DNA of 64,000 nt from Odoribacter sp. (GCA_023663145.1 JAMPHZ010000003.1:1-64000), one strand, 5' to 3'. Counted from the stretch's first letter, positions 1-10,225 are shown. The notes: generated by a model from the sequence alone, not told the origin. Numbers and translations: made by a program.

Positions 1-185
1 TTTAAAACATACCCTGTATATCAAAGCTTTACAAATCTTCCCTCCCGCTCATTTATTCTACATTATTGCTCTATCCAGAAAACTGAACTCTTTTTTATAA
101 TTATTTTCTTCATCTTATGAAGTTGCAAAATAATGATTTTTTATGGCAATTTTAAGAACTCATTGGACATTTTCACCTTGCCCAC

Positions 186-216
186 TTGTATGCAAAACTG
201 ATTTTTGCTAATTTTG
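186..216 (+). promoter_or_regulatory. Candidate -33/-7 promoter of the DUF1460 gene
   Basis: TAATTTTG at 209-216 matches the Bacteroidota -7 consensus TAnnTTTG. The -33 partner is weak (CTTG at 185-188, 20 bases upstream). The start codon at 236 lies 19 bases after the -7 box, so the 5' UTR would be very short. Confidence 0.5.
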
Positions 217-235
217 CCTCATATATTATTATGTA

Positions 236-1093
236 ATGAATAAAATACAATCAATATTTTTAGCATTAGTCCTACCGTTAAGTGGAACCGCCCAAACAAT
301 AGTTGAATGGCACAATGAGACCACCGACACCATACTTGCCACCGACATCCTGACCGATGTTGCCTCCAAAAATTTCAAGAATCCCAGTGAGCGCACCGGC
401 TACATCGCCCGAATGTTCATCGGCAAACCTTATGTGGCCCACACTTTAGAAGGAGAGACTGAGAATTTACGCATAAATTTCGACGAACTTGACTGCACCA
501 CCTTTGTAGATATTGCGATGGCATTATCATTTACCATAGGTGAGCACCGCCAGGGATGGCAAGACTTTGTTTATAATCTCGAACGGATGCGTTACCGCAA
601 CGGTGTAATGAACGGATATGCCTCACGCCTGCACTATAATTGCGAATGGGCAATAAACAATACACACAGGGGAAATATAGCCGACGTAACCACCCTCTCG
701 CCAAAGTATGATTATCAGACAAGATCTATCGACTTCATGACCAGTCACCGCGACAGCTACCCGGCATTAGCTGATTCAGCCACATATGCCGCTATATCTG
801 CCGTAGAGAATGGTTACCGGAACCACCGGTTCCCTTACATCAAAACCATTGACCTCACAAACAAGGCCGTGCTTGACTTCCTGCGGGATGGCGATGTGAT
901 CGCCTTTGTCAGCAACCGCAAGGATCTTGATGTGACACACATGGGCATTGTGGTGAAAGAAGACGGAAAGACGAAAGTCCTTCATGCTTCAAGCACCGAT
1001 GGCGTTGTGGAAATAAGTCGGCAACCGATCCACGACTTTGTAAAACGGAACCGGGGATGGATAGGAATCAGGGTTTATCGATTAAAAGAGTAA
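236..1093 (+). CDS. DUF1460 family N-acetylmuramoyl-L-alanine amidase-like protein, secreted
   Basis: Predicted exported cell-wall hydrolase of the DUF1460 family, which has an NlpC/P60-like papain fold. Residues 1-19 form a signal peptide with a hydrophobic core. The motif DCTTF places the likely nucleophile at Cys87, and VTHMGIV places the likely catalytic histidine at His235. The length of 285 aa is usual for the family. The family is taken to act on murein peptides or amides; the exact bond cannot be read from sequence. It is a single gene, convergent with enolase, from which it is separated by a bidirectional terminator. Confidence 0.8.
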   Translation: MNKIQSIFLALVLPLSGTAQTIVEWHNETTDTILATDILTDVASKNFKNPSERTGYIARMFIGKPYVAHTLEGETENLRINFDELDCTTFVDIAMALSFTIGEHRQGWQDFVYNLERMRYRNGVMNGYASRLHYNCEWAINNTHRGNIADVTTLSPKYDYQTRSIDFMTSHRDSYPALADSATYAAISAVENGYRNHRFPYIKTIDLTNKAVLDFLRDGDVIAFVSNRKDLDVTHMGIVVKEDGKTKVLHASSTDGVVEISRQPIHDFVKRNRGWIGIRVYRLKE

Positions 1094-1111
1094 TCCTACA
1101 CACTATACAAA

Positions 1112-1154
1112 ATCACCGGCGATCTCATCAGATTTGAGGTCGCCGGTGATCTTT
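1112..1154. terminator. Bidirectional terminator between DUF1460 gene and eno
   Basis: A 15-bp stem (arms 1112-1126 and 1136-1150, one G-U wobble, 9-base loop) is followed by a short T run on the plus strand (CTTTTATT) and by TTTT on the minus strand, so it can serve both convergent genes. Confidence 0.8.
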
Positions 1155-1173
1155 TATTCAGTCAGGCTGACTA

Positions 1174-2475
<1,302 letters not shown>

Positions 2476-2511
2476 TTAAAATATAAAAGTATATAAGTGT
2501 TATAGTTGGCT

Positions 2512-2549
2512 AACGCCGCCGGAGTGTCGGATTCCTCCTGAACGGCGTT
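2512..2549 (-). promoter_or_regulatory. Dyad at the 5' end of the eno transcript
   Basis: AACGCCG (2512-2518) pairs with CGGCGTT (2543-2549), with an inner GGAG/CTCC pairing (2521-2524 with 2535-2538). The dyad begins directly after the -7 box, so it covers the predicted transcription start and the first 35 or so bases of the leader. It could be a 5'-protecting hairpin or an operator. Confidence 0.45.
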
Positions 2550-2550
2550 G

Positions 2551-2581
2551 CAAAGTTACTAATTTTCGGCTTAATAACAAA
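2551..2581 (-). promoter_or_regulatory. eno promoter (-33/-7)
   Basis: Read on the minus strand, TTTG (2578-2581), 19 bases, then TAACTTTG (2551-2558): an exact match to the Bacteroidota promoter. The start would be near 2545, giving a leader of about 80 bases before the eno start codon. Confidence 0.8.
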
Positions 2582-2649
2582 GTATGTCGCAAAAACATTT
2601 AGCCGCGCTCGATTGTTTAATTTGAAGTTTGGAAAAAAATCGAAGAAAA

Positions 2650-3189
2650 ATGAAAAAGTTAATTATTTATGTGGCCGTATTAGCCGTTGCATCACTTGCA
2701 GCCTGTTCAGGCAACAAGCAGAATGAAGTCAAGACCGAATGCTCATCAATCTACACAAAGATTGAGAACTGCACAAACCCCGATTCTCTGAAAGTTTATG
2801 TCGACCAGGCCAAGGCATACGCACAGAAACTTGTAGATGAGGGTAAAGTAGCTGAAGCGCAGCAATTCCTTGATAAGATCACACCGACAGTTGAGCAGAA
2901 AGCCCCTGCACTGGCAGGTGTACTGACAACTGCAAAAGAAACGTTGGCAAAAATCCCCGGACAAGCCACAGATTCACTTAAGAATGCGGTCGCTGATGCC
3001 GTTGATACACTCGGAGTGAAAGCTTCCAACGTAAAAGACGCCGTGGCTGACAAAACAAAAGAGATTGCATCTGATGTAAAGGATGCCGCCGCGAACACAT
3101 ACAACGACGTTAAAAATGAAACCAAAGACGTTGTCACCAACGCTGCTCAAGGCGCCACCAATGCTATAAACAATGCCATAGGCAAATAA
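2650..3189 (+). CDS. Lipoprotein with LEA-like amphipathic helical tail
   Basis: 179-aa predicted lipoprotein of unknown function. The chosen start is the ATG at 2650, not the in-frame TTG at 2629, because MKKLIIYVAVLAVASLAAC is a complete lipoprotein signal ending in a lipobox Cys. The middle part is charged and helical. The C-terminal half is built of Ala/Asp/Lys/Val-rich near-repeats (AVADAVDTLG, NVKDAVADKTKEI, DVKDAAANTYNDV, NETKDVVTNAAQ), like late-embryogenesis-abundant or apolipophorin-type amphipathic helices. Such proteins are often linked to membrane or stress protection, but nothing here proves a role. It is divergent from eno. Confidence 0.75.
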   Translation: MKKLIIYVAVLAVASLAACSGNKQNEVKTECSSIYTKIENCTNPDSLKVYVDQAKAYAQKLVDEGKVAEAQQFLDKITPTVEQKAPALAGVLTTAKETLAKIPGQATDSLKNAVADAVDTLGVKASNVKDAVADKTKEIASDVKDAAANTYNDVKNETKDVVTNAAQGATNAINNAIGK

Positions 3190-3217
3190 TTCTCGTTCTC
3201 CATCTCTCTTCTGAAAT

Positions 3218-3254
3218 GCCGGCGCGTTTGCTACATATTGAGCAACGCGCCGGC
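3218..3254 (+). terminator. Hairpin after the LEA-like lipoprotein gene
   Basis: GC-rich arms 3218-3232 and 3241-3254 pair over 14 bp with one bulged T. No strong T run follows on the plus strand, so termination is plausible rather than certain. It abuts the minus-strand terminator of rplQ. Confidence 0.5.
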
Positions 3255-3260
3255 TATGTT

Positions 3261-3298
3261 AAAAACCGCGCCAATGCCATGTGGCATTAGCGCGGTTT
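3261..3298 (-). terminator. Terminator of the ribosomal superoperon (after rplQ)
   Basis: AAACCGCGC...GCGCGGTTT plus an inner AATGCCA/TGGCATT pairing form a long hairpin (3263-3298). On the minus strand it is followed by TTTTT. It lies 25 bases downstream of the rplQ stop and is the first canonical terminator after rpsL. Confidence 0.85.
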
Positions 3299-3322
3299 CT
3301 CATATTATTTACACAGAGGCAA

Positions 3323-3838
3323 TCAAGCCTGTGTTTCATCAGCTGCGGGCAGCTCAGCAGTTTCGGCAGCAGCCTCGACAGCCTTTTCAGCGGCAGCCAC
3401 AGGAGCGGCAGCCGATGCTTTACGACGCGAGCGACGGGTAGTCTTGCTCTTGGCATCTTTCTTACCCTTAAGCATAGCTTCATTATAATCTACCAATTCA
3501 ATGAAGCAAGTCTGGGCATTGTCGCCAAGACGGTTGCCGGTCTTGAGAATGCGGGTATAACCACCGGGGCGGTCTGCAATCTTCTGGGCGATCTCCTGAA
3601 ATAATTCTTTAACAGCTTCCTTGCTCTGCAGATATTTGAATACAAGGCGGCGATTGCTCATTGTATCTTCCTTAGCGCGGTTGATGATAGGTTCTGCATA
3701 AACACGAAGTGCTTTAGCTTTAGCCAATGTGGTATATATGCGCTTGTGAAGGATGAGCGATATTGTCATGTTAGCGAGCAGGGCATCGCGGTGTGCCTTG
3801 GTACGGCTAAGGTGATTGAATTTTTTATTGTGTCTCAT
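3323..3838 (-). CDS. rplQ: 50S ribosomal protein L17
   Basis: Large-subunit protein L17, last gene of the alpha segment, 6 bases after rpoA. It starts [20 protein letters not shown], the standard L17 N terminus, and has the conserved ITTLAKAK-type region (here [21 protein letters not shown]). The core ends near residue 120. The remaining 50 residues are a Lys/Arg then Ala/Glu-rich low-complexity tail (171 aa against about 120 in Escherichia coli). Such tails are seen in Bacteroidota L17. Confidence 0.97.
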   Translation of the reverse strand: MRHNKKFNHLSRTKAHRDALLANMTISLILHKRIYTTLAKAKALRVYAEPIINRAKEDTMSNRRLVFKYLQSKEAVKELFQEIAQKIADRPGGYTRILKTGNRLGDNAQTCFIELVDYNEAMLKGKKDAKSKTTRRSRRKASAAAPVAAAEKAVEAAAETAELPAADETQA

Positions 3839-3844
3839 CGTGGG

Positions 3845-4837
3845 TTACTCTTTATCTAATTTGTATCGTGAAATATCCATTCCGAACGACAGGTTGAGGC
3901 TTGTGAGAAGGTCTTCCAATTCAGTAAGCGACTTCTTGCCGAAATTACGGAACTTGAGCAGGTCGGTCTTGTTGAATACAACAAGCTCGGCCAGTGTTTC
4001 TACTTCTGCACTCTTGAGGCAGTTGAGAGCACGCACGCTCAGGTCCATATCTACGAGTTTCGACTTGAGAAGTTGACGCATGTGCAACACTTCTTCATCG
4101 AATACCTCATTGTTGTCAGCCTCCTGCGCTTCAAGCGTGATCTTCTCATCCGAGAATAGCATGAAGTGATAAATCAGGATTTTGGCAGCCTCTTTGAGGG
4201 CGTCTTTAGGAAGGATGGAACCGTTGGTTGTTATTTCGATAGTAAGCTTGTCGTAGTCGGTCTTTTGGTCAACACGGAAGTTCTCTACCGTATACTTGAC
4301 ATTCTTGATAGGTGTATATGTGGAGTCTATCGCTATGGTATCGATGTCATCATTGGGGGTGACATTCTCCTCAGCGGGAATCCAACTGCGGCCCTTATTG
4401 ATTGTCAATGTGATATTGAAACTTGCCTTGGGATCCAAATGACAGATGACAAGGTCAGGGTTCATTACCTCGAATCCCGACATAGCCTTGCCAATGTCAC
4501 CGGCTTTGAACACATCAGTGCCCGAAACATTAATGGTAACCTTCTCGGTATCTGTATCTTCTACGATCTGCTTGAGATCAACCTGCTTCAGGTTAAGGAT
4601 GATGTTGGTAACATCTTCCTTGACGCCTGCGATGGTATCAAATTCGTGTTTTACGCCATCAATCTTGATTGACGAGATCGCGAAGCCTTCAAGTGACGAA
4701 AGAAGTACGCGACGGAGGGCGTTGCCTACGGTGATACCATAGCCGGGCTCCAGGGGTTTGAACTCAAACTTACCATAAAAGTTATCAGCTTCGAGCATGA
4801 TTACTTTGTCGGGTTTCTGGAATGCTAAGATTGCCAT
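3845..4837 (-). CDS. rpoA: DNA-directed RNA polymerase subunit alpha
   Basis: 330-aa alpha subunit that nucleates RNA polymerase assembly as a dimer. The N-terminal assembly domain (about residues 1-228) includes [20 protein letters not shown]. The C-terminal DNA/activator-binding domain (about 250-330) contains [15 protein letters not shown] and the helix-hairpin-helix [14 protein letters not shown]. The gene lies between rpsD (23 bases) and rplQ (6 bases), the usual bacterial alpha-operon position. Confidence 0.98.
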   Translation of the reverse strand: MAILAFQKPDKVIMLEADNFYGKFEFKPLEPGYGITVGNALRRVLLSSLEGFAISSIKIDGVKHEFDTIAGVKEDVTNIILNLKQVDLKQIVEDTDTEKVTINVSGTDVFKAGDIGKAMSGFEVMNPDLVICHLDPKASFNITLTINKGRSWIPAEENVTPNDDIDTIAIDSTYTPIKNVKYTVENFRVDQKTDYDKLTIEITTNGSILPKDALKEAAKILIYHFMLFSDEKITLEAQEADNNEVFDEEVLHMRQLLKSKLVDMDLSVRALNCLKSAEVETLAELVVFNKTDLLKFRNFGKKSLTELEDLLTSLNLSFGMDISRYKLDKE

Positions 4838-4860
4838 GGATCTGATGTATTTATTGATTA

Positions 4861-5466
4861 TTACTTCGAATACAACTCGACGATGAGCTGCTCCTTGATA
4901 TTTTCAGGGATATCGGTACGTTCGGGCAGGTGGAGGAACTTACCGGCCTTTGCGGCCTCGTCCCATTCAATCCAGGGATATTTGCTGTGGTTGAAGCCGG
5001 CGAGGCAATCGCTGATTACCTCGAGAGACTTGCTCTTTTCACGCACACCTACAACGTCACCGGGCTTTACCTCATAAGATGGGATATTAACAACCTGACC
5101 ATTGACAGTGATGTGACGGTGAAGTACAATCTGACGGGCCGCTGCACGGGTCGGTGCAATACCCAGACGATAAACCACATTATCAAGACGAGATTCAAGG
5201 AGTTGGAGAAGGATCACACCAGTGATACCTTTAAGGCGCGAAGCCTTTGTGAACAGATTGCGGAATTGTTTCTCCAGCACGCCATAAGTATATTTGGCTT
5301 TCTGCTTTTCGCGGAGCTGGACACCGTATTCAGATGTTTTACGGCGCTTGTTCTGGCCATGCTGGCCGGGAGGGAAGTTACGACGCTGGAGAACTTTATC
5401 CTCGCCGAAAATGGGCTCGCCGAACTTACGGGCTATTTTGGTCTTGGGACCTGTATATCTTGCCAT
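4861..5466 (-). CDS. rpsD: 30S ribosomal protein S4
   Basis: 201-aa S4, a primary 16S rRNA binder and 30S assembly initiator. It starts [20 protein letters not shown] and carries the S4 RNA-binding domain near residues 92-155 ([30 protein letters not shown]). The N-terminal zinc cysteines of many bacterial S4 proteins are absent, so it is a zinc-free form. The gene is preceded by a 205-base spacer with clear secondary structure, in contrast to its closely packed neighbours. S4 is a known translational autorepressor in Escherichia coli and Bacillus. Confidence 0.97.
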   Translation of the reverse strand: MARYTGPKTKIARKFGEPIFGEDKVLQRRNFPPGQHGQNKRRKTSEYGVQLREKQKAKYTYGVLEKQFRNLFTKASRLKGITGVILLQLLESRLDNVVYRLGIAPTRAAARQIVLHRHITVNGQVVNIPSYEVKPGDVVGVREKSKSLEVISDCLAGFNHSKYPWIEWDEAAKAGKFLHLPERTDIPENIKEQLIVELYSK

Positions 5467-5489
5467 TGTATTTAAAAATCAGTTTAAAT

Positions 5490-5589
5490 CCGGATGCTAT
5501 GGAATGTCAGGTGGGCGGGTGAATGCGCCGACGGCATTACTGCCTGTGTCAAGGTGTTGACAGTAGCCGGTGACACCCTGCTTATCCGG
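5490..5589 (-). promoter_or_regulatory. Candidate structured RNA leader upstream of rpsD (S4)
   Basis: A closing helix pairs CCGGAT (5490-5495) with ATCCGG (5584-5589) and encloses two stem-loops: AATGC/GCATT (5522-5526, 5534-5538) and TGTCAA/TTGACA with a GGTG loop (5547-5552, 5557-5562). A second pairing, GTGTCA (5546-5551) with TGACAC (5571-5576), excludes the latter stem, so two states are possible. The closing helix ends 23 bases before the rpsD start codon. A hand fold only. Confidence 0.5.
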
Positions 5590-5631
5590 GGATTAAAAAA
5601 TTTGATAACACTAAAAGAGAAAGTAGAGGGA

Positions 5632-5658
5632 CATTTGGCGCCATGAGGCGCTCAAATG
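5632..5658 (-). promoter_or_regulatory. Intercistronic hairpin just after rpsK
   Basis: CATTTG-GCGCC (5632-5642), loop ATGA, then GGCGC, a bulged T, and CAAATG (5647-5658) form an 11-bp stem starting 14 bases after the rpsK stop. No T run follows on the minus strand, so it looks more like a processing or stabilising hairpin, or part of the rpsD leader, than a full terminator. Confidence 0.5.
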
Positions 5659-5671
5659 GCGTAACTGATTA

Positions 5672-6061
5672 TTAAACTCTTCTACGCTTGGGGGGGCGGC
5701 AGCCATTATGGGGCAGCGGGGTAACGTCTATAATCTCGACTACCTCAATTCCTGCGCCATGGATGGTGCGGATTGCTGATTCACGGCCGTTGCCGGGTCC
5801 TTTAACGTATGCCTTCACTTTGCGCAGGCCCAGATCATAGGCAATCTTGGCGCAATCCTGAGCTGCCATCTGGGCAGCATAAGGAGTGTTCTTCTTTGAG
5901 CCGCGGAAGCCCATCTTGCCGGCCGATGACCATGAAATAACCTGGCCTTCGCTATTGGCGAGACACACGATGATATTGTTGAAAGACGAATGAACGTGAA
6001 GCTGACCTTCTGCGCCAACCTTAACGTTTCTCTTCTTTGCTGCAACTGTCTTTTTTGCCAT
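5672..6061 (-). CDS. rpsK: 30S ribosomal protein S11
   Basis: 129-aa small-subunit platform protein S11. It shows the family core [20 protein letters not shown], the stretch [20 protein letters not shown] and the C-terminal signature [17 protein letters not shown]. It lies 9 bases after rpsM and before the long structured spacer that precedes rpsD. Confidence 0.98.
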   Translation of the reverse strand: MAKKTVAAKKRNVKVGAEGQLHVHSSFNNIIVCLANSEGQVISWSSAGKMGFRGSKKNTPYAAQMAAQDCAKIAYDLGLRKVKAYVKGPGNGRESAIRTIHGAGIEVVEIIDVTPLPHNGCRPPKRRRV

Positions 6062-6070
6062 AGTAGATTA

Positions 6071-6451
6071 TTATTTAGTAGCTTTCTTCTTGTTAGCAAC
6101 GGTTTTCTTGCGGCCCTTGCGGGTGCGGGCATTGTTCTTGGTCGACTGACCACGCACAGGGAGGCCGTTACGGTGACGGATGCCACGGTAACAACCGATA
6201 TCCATCAGACGCTTGATATTAAGCTGGATTTCCGAACGGAGGTCACCCTCGACCTTGTAGTCGCTGCCGATGACTTCGCGTACTTTCGCTGCCTGTGCAT
6301 CGGTCCAGTCCTGAACCTTGATATTTACATCTACACCGGCTTTTTCAAGGATTTTTTTCGCCGAGCTGCGACCTATGCCGAAAATATAGGTCAGGGCGAT
6401 TTCACCTCGTTTGTTCTGGGGGAGGTCAACTCCCACTATACGTATTGCCAT
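6071..6451 (-). CDS. rpsM: 30S ribosomal protein S13
   Basis: 126-aa S13 of the 30S head, which contacts the 50S subunit and P-site tRNA. It begins [20 protein letters not shown], contains the helix-two-turn-helix region [19 protein letters not shown] and the family signature [20 protein letters not shown], and ends in a Lys-rich tail. It is separated from rpmJ by 36 bases. Confidence 0.98.
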   Translation of the reverse strand: MAIRIVGVDLPQNKRGEIALTYIFGIGRSSAKKILEKAGVDVNIKVQDWTDAQAAKVREVIGSDYKVEGDLRSEIQLNIKRLMDIGCYRGIRHRNGLPVRGQSTKNNARTRKGRKKTVANKKKATK

Positions 6452-6487
6452 AAATTACTGGTATTTTTTCTGCAAAAATAACAAAAA

Positions 6488-6604
6488 TTATCCTTGACGT
6501 TGTTTGTACTTAGGGTTTTTCTTGTTGATGACGTAAAGGCGACCCTTGCGACGCACGATTTTGCTGTCCGGGGTGCGCTTTTTTACTGATGCTCTTACTT
6601 TCAT
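6488..6604 (-). CDS. rpmJ: 50S ribosomal protein L36 (zinc-free form)
   Basis: 38-aa L36, found by reading the minus strand between rpsM and infA; it begins [20 protein letters not shown] and ends NPKYKQRQG. The Cys-Cys-Cys-His zinc site of classic L36 is fully replaced (no Cys or His in the protein), which marks the C-minus variant that works without zinc. It starts 31 bases after infA. Confidence 0.95.
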   Translation of the reverse strand: MKVRASVKKRTPDSKIVRRKGRLYVINKKNPKYKQRQG

Positions 6605-6635
6605 CTTTTTCTTTTAGTTATAGCGTTAAAGGGAA

Positions 6636-6854
6636 TTACTTATATCGGAAAGCAATACGGCCTTTACTCAGATCGTAGGGTGACATCTCCACACGCACCT
6701 TATCACCGGGCAAGATCTTTATGTAATGCATACGCATCTTACCTGAGATATGTGCTGTGATCTCATGTCCATTTTCGAGCTCTACGCGAAACATTGCGTT
6801 GCTCAAGGCCTCCACGATGGTGCCGTCTTGTTCTATTGCTGTCTGTTTTGCCAT
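6636..6854 (-). CDS. infA: Translation initiation factor IF-1
   Basis: 72-aa IF-1, an OB-fold protein that blocks the ribosomal A site during initiation. The start is the ATG at 6854 ([17 protein letters not shown]), giving exact family length. The frame stays open further upstream, into map, but that extension has no homology. Conserved features are the [19 protein letters not shown] strand region and [18 protein letters not shown]. It begins one base after the map stop codon, so translational coupling is likely. Confidence 0.97.
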   Translation of the reverse strand: MAKQTAIEQDGTIVEALSNAMFRVELENGHEITAHISGKMRMHYIKILPGDKVRVEMSPYDLSKGRIAFRYK

Positions 6855-6855
6855 A

Positions 6856-7638
6856 TTAATTAAATCTGTCGGGTACTGCCTGATGAATGTAATCGAATGT
6901 CGTGAGAATCTCGGTATTTCCGTCAATGATGGCGAGGGTATGCTCAAAATGCGCCGAAGGCTTGCGGTCACGTGTCCGGCATGTCCATCCGTCGCGTTCT
7001 ATGACAATGTTACGCGAACCCATGTTAACCATCGGCTCGATACATATGCACATTCCGTTACGGATAACAGCGCCGGTTCCTCTGCGGCCATAATTCGGCA
7101 CCTCAGGGCTTTCATGCATGCTACGGCCAATCCCATGACCGCACATCTCTCTCACGATCGAATAACCGCGCTTCTCACAATAGTTCTGCACAGCATTGGC
7201 TATGTCGCCTATGCGATGCCCTGCTTTACAAGCCTCGATGCCTACATAAAGGCTCTCGCGGGTTGTCTTGCAAAGCTGCATTATCTCAGGTGACACATCA
7301 CCTACGGCAAATGTATAACACATATCACCGTTATAGCCGTCAAGTTCCACAACTGTGTCAATGCCAACAATGTCTCCATCGCGCAAAGCATAACTCGAAG
7401 GGAACCCATGAACCACCGTCTCATTCACTTCAATACATAAGGTACCGGGGAAACCTTCATAACCAAGACAGGCAGGCTTGCCACCATTGTCCCGCATGAA
7501 TTCGCGGGCAATGGTGTCGAGCTTGCGTGTGGTTATGCCGGGTTCAATCCAGCGGGCTACCTCGCCCATGGTGCGCGATACCAGATCAGCGGCGGCGCGC
7601 ATCTTCTGCATTTCTTCCGGTGTCTTCAGATAAATCAT
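6856..7638 (-). CDS. map: Methionine aminopeptidase, type I
   Basis: 260-aa type I methionine aminopeptidase, which removes the initiator Met from nascent chains using two metal ions. The pita-bread metal ligands are visible: Asp in [12 protein letters not shown], Asp in [12 protein letters not shown], His in [14 protein letters not shown], and Glu in CICIEPMVN. It sits between secY (50 bases) and infA (1 base), the arrangement known from Gram-positive and Bacteroidota spc operons, but adk is missing here. Confidence 0.97.
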   Translation of the reverse strand: MIYLKTPEEMQKMRAAADLVSRTMGEVARWIEPGITTRKLDTIAREFMRDNGGKPACLGYEGFPGTLCIEVNETVVHGFPSSYALRDGDIVGIDTVVELDGYNGDMCYTFAVGDVSPEIMQLCKTTRESLYVGIEACKAGHRIGDIANAVQNYCEKRGYSIVREMCGHGIGRSMHESPEVPNYGRRGTGAVIRNGMCICIEPMVNMGSRNIVIERDGWTCRTRDRKPSAHFEHTLAIIDGNTEILTTFDYIHQAVPDRFN

Positions 7639-7688
7639 TGTTTATCGCTCTTTCTTGTATTGATTCTTAGGCTGTACTTGATTAATGA

Positions 7689-9035
7689 TTAATAAGCAGA
7701 ACCTGTGGTGCGTCCTTTAATCTTGCCTTCTTTCATCAGGCCATCGTAATGGTGCATCTTCAGATGAGCCTCTACCTGCTGCAGTGTATCAAGAACTACA
7801 CCTACCATAATCAGCAGCGATGTGCCGCCGAAAAATTGGGCAAAGTTCTGCGAGATACCGAAGAAACGGGCAAAAGCGGGAAGAATAGCCACGATGCCGA
7901 GGAAGATAGATCCTGGAAGTGTGATTCTCGACATGATAGCGTCGAGATACTCGGCGGTTTTCTTGCCTGGTTTCACACCGGGGATAAATCCATTGTTGCG
8001 CTTCATATCATCGGCCATCTGAGTGGGGCGCACAGTGATGGCAGTATAGAAATATGTGAAAGCTACAATGAGTATAAAGAAGACAAAGTTGTACCAGAAG
8101 CTGTTGATGTCAGTGAAAGCACTCATGAAACCTGACTCTCCACCACGGAAACCTGCGAGAGCCATAGGAATGAACATGATTGCCTGGGCGAAAATGATAG
8201 GCATTACGCCGGCAGCATTAACTTTCAAAGGGATATACTGGCGCTGACCTCCGTACTGACGCTGGCCGATGATACGTTTTGCATACTGCACAGGCACCTT
8301 ACGTGTACCCTGTACAAGCAGCACTGCGCATACAGTCACGGCAAACAGCAGCACGATCTCAACAATAAACATCACAAGACCGCCCTGGCTTCCGGTAGTT
8401 CCGGGCAGACGAGAAGTGAACTCATAGAAAAGAGCTCCCGGGAGACGGGCAATGATACCTACAAGAATTATGAAAGAGATACCATTACCTATACCGCGGT
8501 CAGTGATACGCTCGCCAAGCCAAAGGATAAACATTGCGCCGGCAGCGAGAATGATGGTCAGATACAGTATTTTCCAAAAACCGAACAGCATTGTTGTACT
8601 GCCTGCACTGGCAACCTGATACTGAAGATTAGTCAGATATGTCGGAGCCTGCAACACCAGGATAAGCACTGTCAGATAGCGGGTGTACTGATTGAGTTTT
8701 TGGCGTCCGCTCTCACCCTCGCGTTGCATCTTCTGGAAAGAGGGCAGGATCATCCCGCAGAGCTGGATGACGATCGAAGCCGTAATGTACGGCATGATAC
8801 CCAGGGCGAAGATGGAAGCCTGGGAGAAAGCGCCACCCGAGAACATATCGAGCAGCTGCATCAGACCGCTTTTGTTGGTGAAGTTAGCCAGTACGTCAAT
8901 ATCGGCGGGCGAAATGCCGGGGAGCACAATATAACAACCAAGGCGATAGACAAGCACCAACAGCAGCGTCACGAGGATACGCTTACGCAGCTCTTCGATT
9001 GTCCAGATGTTTTTGAGGGTGTCGACGAATCTCAT
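7689..9035 (-). CDS. secY: Protein translocase subunit SecY
   Basis: 448-aa inner-membrane channel subunit of the Sec translocon, with about ten hydrophobic transmembrane helices. It begins MRFVDTLKNIWTIEELRKRI, has the plug-region pattern QLLDMFSGGAFSQASIFALGIMPYITASI, and ends with a cytoplasmic basic tail. Its start codon shares one base with the rplO stop (TAATG), a sign of translational coupling that is usual for the spc segment. Confidence 0.98.
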   Translation of the reverse strand: MRFVDTLKNIWTIEELRKRILVTLLLVLVYRLGCYIVLPGISPADIDVLANFTNKSGLMQLLDMFSGGAFSQASIFALGIMPYITASIVIQLCGMILPSFQKMQREGESGRQKLNQYTRYLTVLILVLQAPTYLTNLQYQVASAGSTTMLFGFWKILYLTIILAAGAMFILWLGERITDRGIGNGISFIILVGIIARLPGALFYEFTSRLPGTTGSQGGLVMFIVEIVLLFAVTVCAVLLVQGTRKVPVQYAKRIIGQRQYGGQRQYIPLKVNAAGVMPIIFAQAIMFIPMALAGFRGGESGFMSAFTDINSFWYNFVFFILIVAFTYFYTAITVRPTQMADDMKRNNGFIPGVKPGKKTAEYLDAIMSRITLPGSIFLGIVAILPAFARFFGISQNFAQFFGGTSLLIMVGVVLDTLQQVEAHLKMHHYDGLMKEGKIKGRTTGSAY

Positions 9036-9487
9036 TATTTTTCGATTTTTAATACCGATCCACCTGCAGCTTCGATTGCAGCCTGAGCTGCAGCCGAGAA
9101 TGCGTGTGCTTCGACAGTGAGGGCGCTTGTGACAGCACCGTTGGCGAGGATTTTAACAAGCTGCTTGCGGCTGATAAAGCCTGCCGCACGCAGTTCTTCG
9201 ATGCCTACCTTCTGGAGGTTCTTATCGGCAGCGAGAGTTGCGATCACATCAAGATTGATTGCCTTATATTCCTTGCGGTTGATATTGTTGAAGCCCCACT
9301 TGGGGAGACGGCGCTGAAGAGGCATCTGGCCACCTTCGAAGCCTATCTTGCGCTTGTAGCCGCTGCGTGATTTGGCACCTTTATGGCCACGGGTTGATGT
9401 TCCACCTTTTCCCGAGCCCGGGCCGCGGCCGATACGGGTGGCACGCTTGACAGAACCGGCGGCTGGCTGTAAATTACTTAAGTCCAT
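9035..9487 (-). CDS. rplO: 50S ribosomal protein L15
   Basis: 150-aa L15, a late-assembling large-subunit protein. The N terminus MDLSNLQPAAGSVKRATRIG leads into the Gly-rich RNA-binding stretch RGPGSGKGGTSTRGHKGAKS. The globular C-terminal domain ends with AIEAAGGSVLKIEK. It lies 13 bases after rpmD and overlaps secY by one base. Confidence 0.97.
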   Translation of the reverse strand: MDLSNLQPAAGSVKRATRIGRGPGSGKGGTSTRGHKGAKSRSGYKRKIGFEGGQMPLQRRLPKWGFNNINRKEYKAINLDVIATLAADKNLQKVGIEELRAAGFISRKQLVKILANGAVTSALTVEAHAFSAAAQAAIEAAGGSVLKIEK

Positions 9488-9500
9488 AGTCGATAATGAT

Positions 9501-9680
9501 TTATGCGTTGGTCACTTCTACGAGGTGGCGAACTTTGTTAACCATACCCATCACATCGGGAGTATCTTCTTTTACTACCGATTGATGCATTTTTTTGAGG
9601 CCAAGGGCATCAAGGGTGCGCTTCTGCACTGCAGGGCACTTGATGCGGCTCTTTATCTGGGTGATTTTTATTTTTGCCAT
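9501..9680 (-). CDS. rpmD: 50S ribosomal protein L30
   Basis: 59-aa L30, read directly on the minus strand. It begins MAKIKITQIKSRIKCPAVQK and continues with RTLDALGLKKMHQSVV and a C-terminal MVNKVRHLVEV, the standard L30 pattern (about 58-60 aa). It sits between rpsE (20 bases) and rplO (13 bases). Confidence 0.95.
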   Translation of the reverse strand: MAKIKITQIKSRIKCPAVQKRTLDALGLKKMHQSVVKEDTPDVMGMVNKVRHLVEVTNA

Positions 9681-9700
9681 ATTACAGAGTGTAGAGGAGG

Positions 9701-10219
9701 TTAGCCTTTGAATACTTGTTCTACCGAGATACCACGGTTCTGTGCAACCTGCGCAGGCGAGCGCATTTCACCCAAAGCGGCGATTGTGGCCTTTACAAGG
9801 TTGTGGGGGTTTGAAGAGCCCTTGCTCTTTGCGAGCACGTCAGTGATACCGACACTCTCAAGCACTGCACGCATAGCACCACCGGCCTTTACACCGGTAC
9901 CGTGTGAGGCGGGCTTGAGTATCACGCGCGATCCGCCGAATTTAGCGAACTGCTCGTGGGGAATTGTACCCTTGTGAACGGGAACCTTGATGAGATTCTT
10001 CTTGGCGGATTCCACGCCTTTGGCGATGGCGGCCTGCACTTCGTTGGCTTTGCCGAGGCCCCAGCCTACGATGCCGTTTTCATTGCCAACCACGACGATG
10101 GCTGCGAATGTAAAAGTACGGCCACCCTTGGTTACTTTGGTAACACGGTTGATGGCGACCAGACGATCTTTAAGGTCGAGGTCGTTGGTTGTTTTTACTC
10201 TATTGTTTTTTGTAGCCAT
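9701..10219 (-). CDS. rpsE: 30S ribosomal protein S5
   Basis: 172-aa S5, involved in decoding fidelity and mRNA unwinding at the entry tunnel. It contains the double-stranded RNA-binding-like N-terminal domain ([40 protein letters not shown]) and the C-terminal domain with [20 protein letters not shown]. It follows rplR by 6 bases. Confidence 0.98.
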   Translation of the reverse strand: MATKNNRVKTTNDLDLKDRLVAINRVTKVTKGGRTFTFAAIVVVGNENGIVGWGLGKANEVQAAIAKGVESAKKNLIKVPVHKGTIPHEQFAKFGGSRVILKPASHGTGVKAGGAMRAVLESVGITDVLAKSKGSSNPHNLVKATIAALGEMRSPAQVAQNRGISVEQVFKG

Positions 10220-10225
10220 AATCGA

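Noticed and set aside
3190..3322. The two adjacent hairpins after the LEA-like gene as a mobile repeat
   Set aside because: They differ in sequence and each fits as a terminator of one of the two convergent units.
5815..6186. 123-codon minus-strand frame across the rpsM-rpsK junction
   Set aside because: Overlaps two intact ribosomal genes in another frame; low-complexity Arg/Ser/Leu content.
6855..6971. Longer IF-1 reading frame overlapping map
   Set aside because: IF-1 is 72 aa in the family and the ATG at 6854 gives this exactly; the extra part is out-of-frame map sequence.
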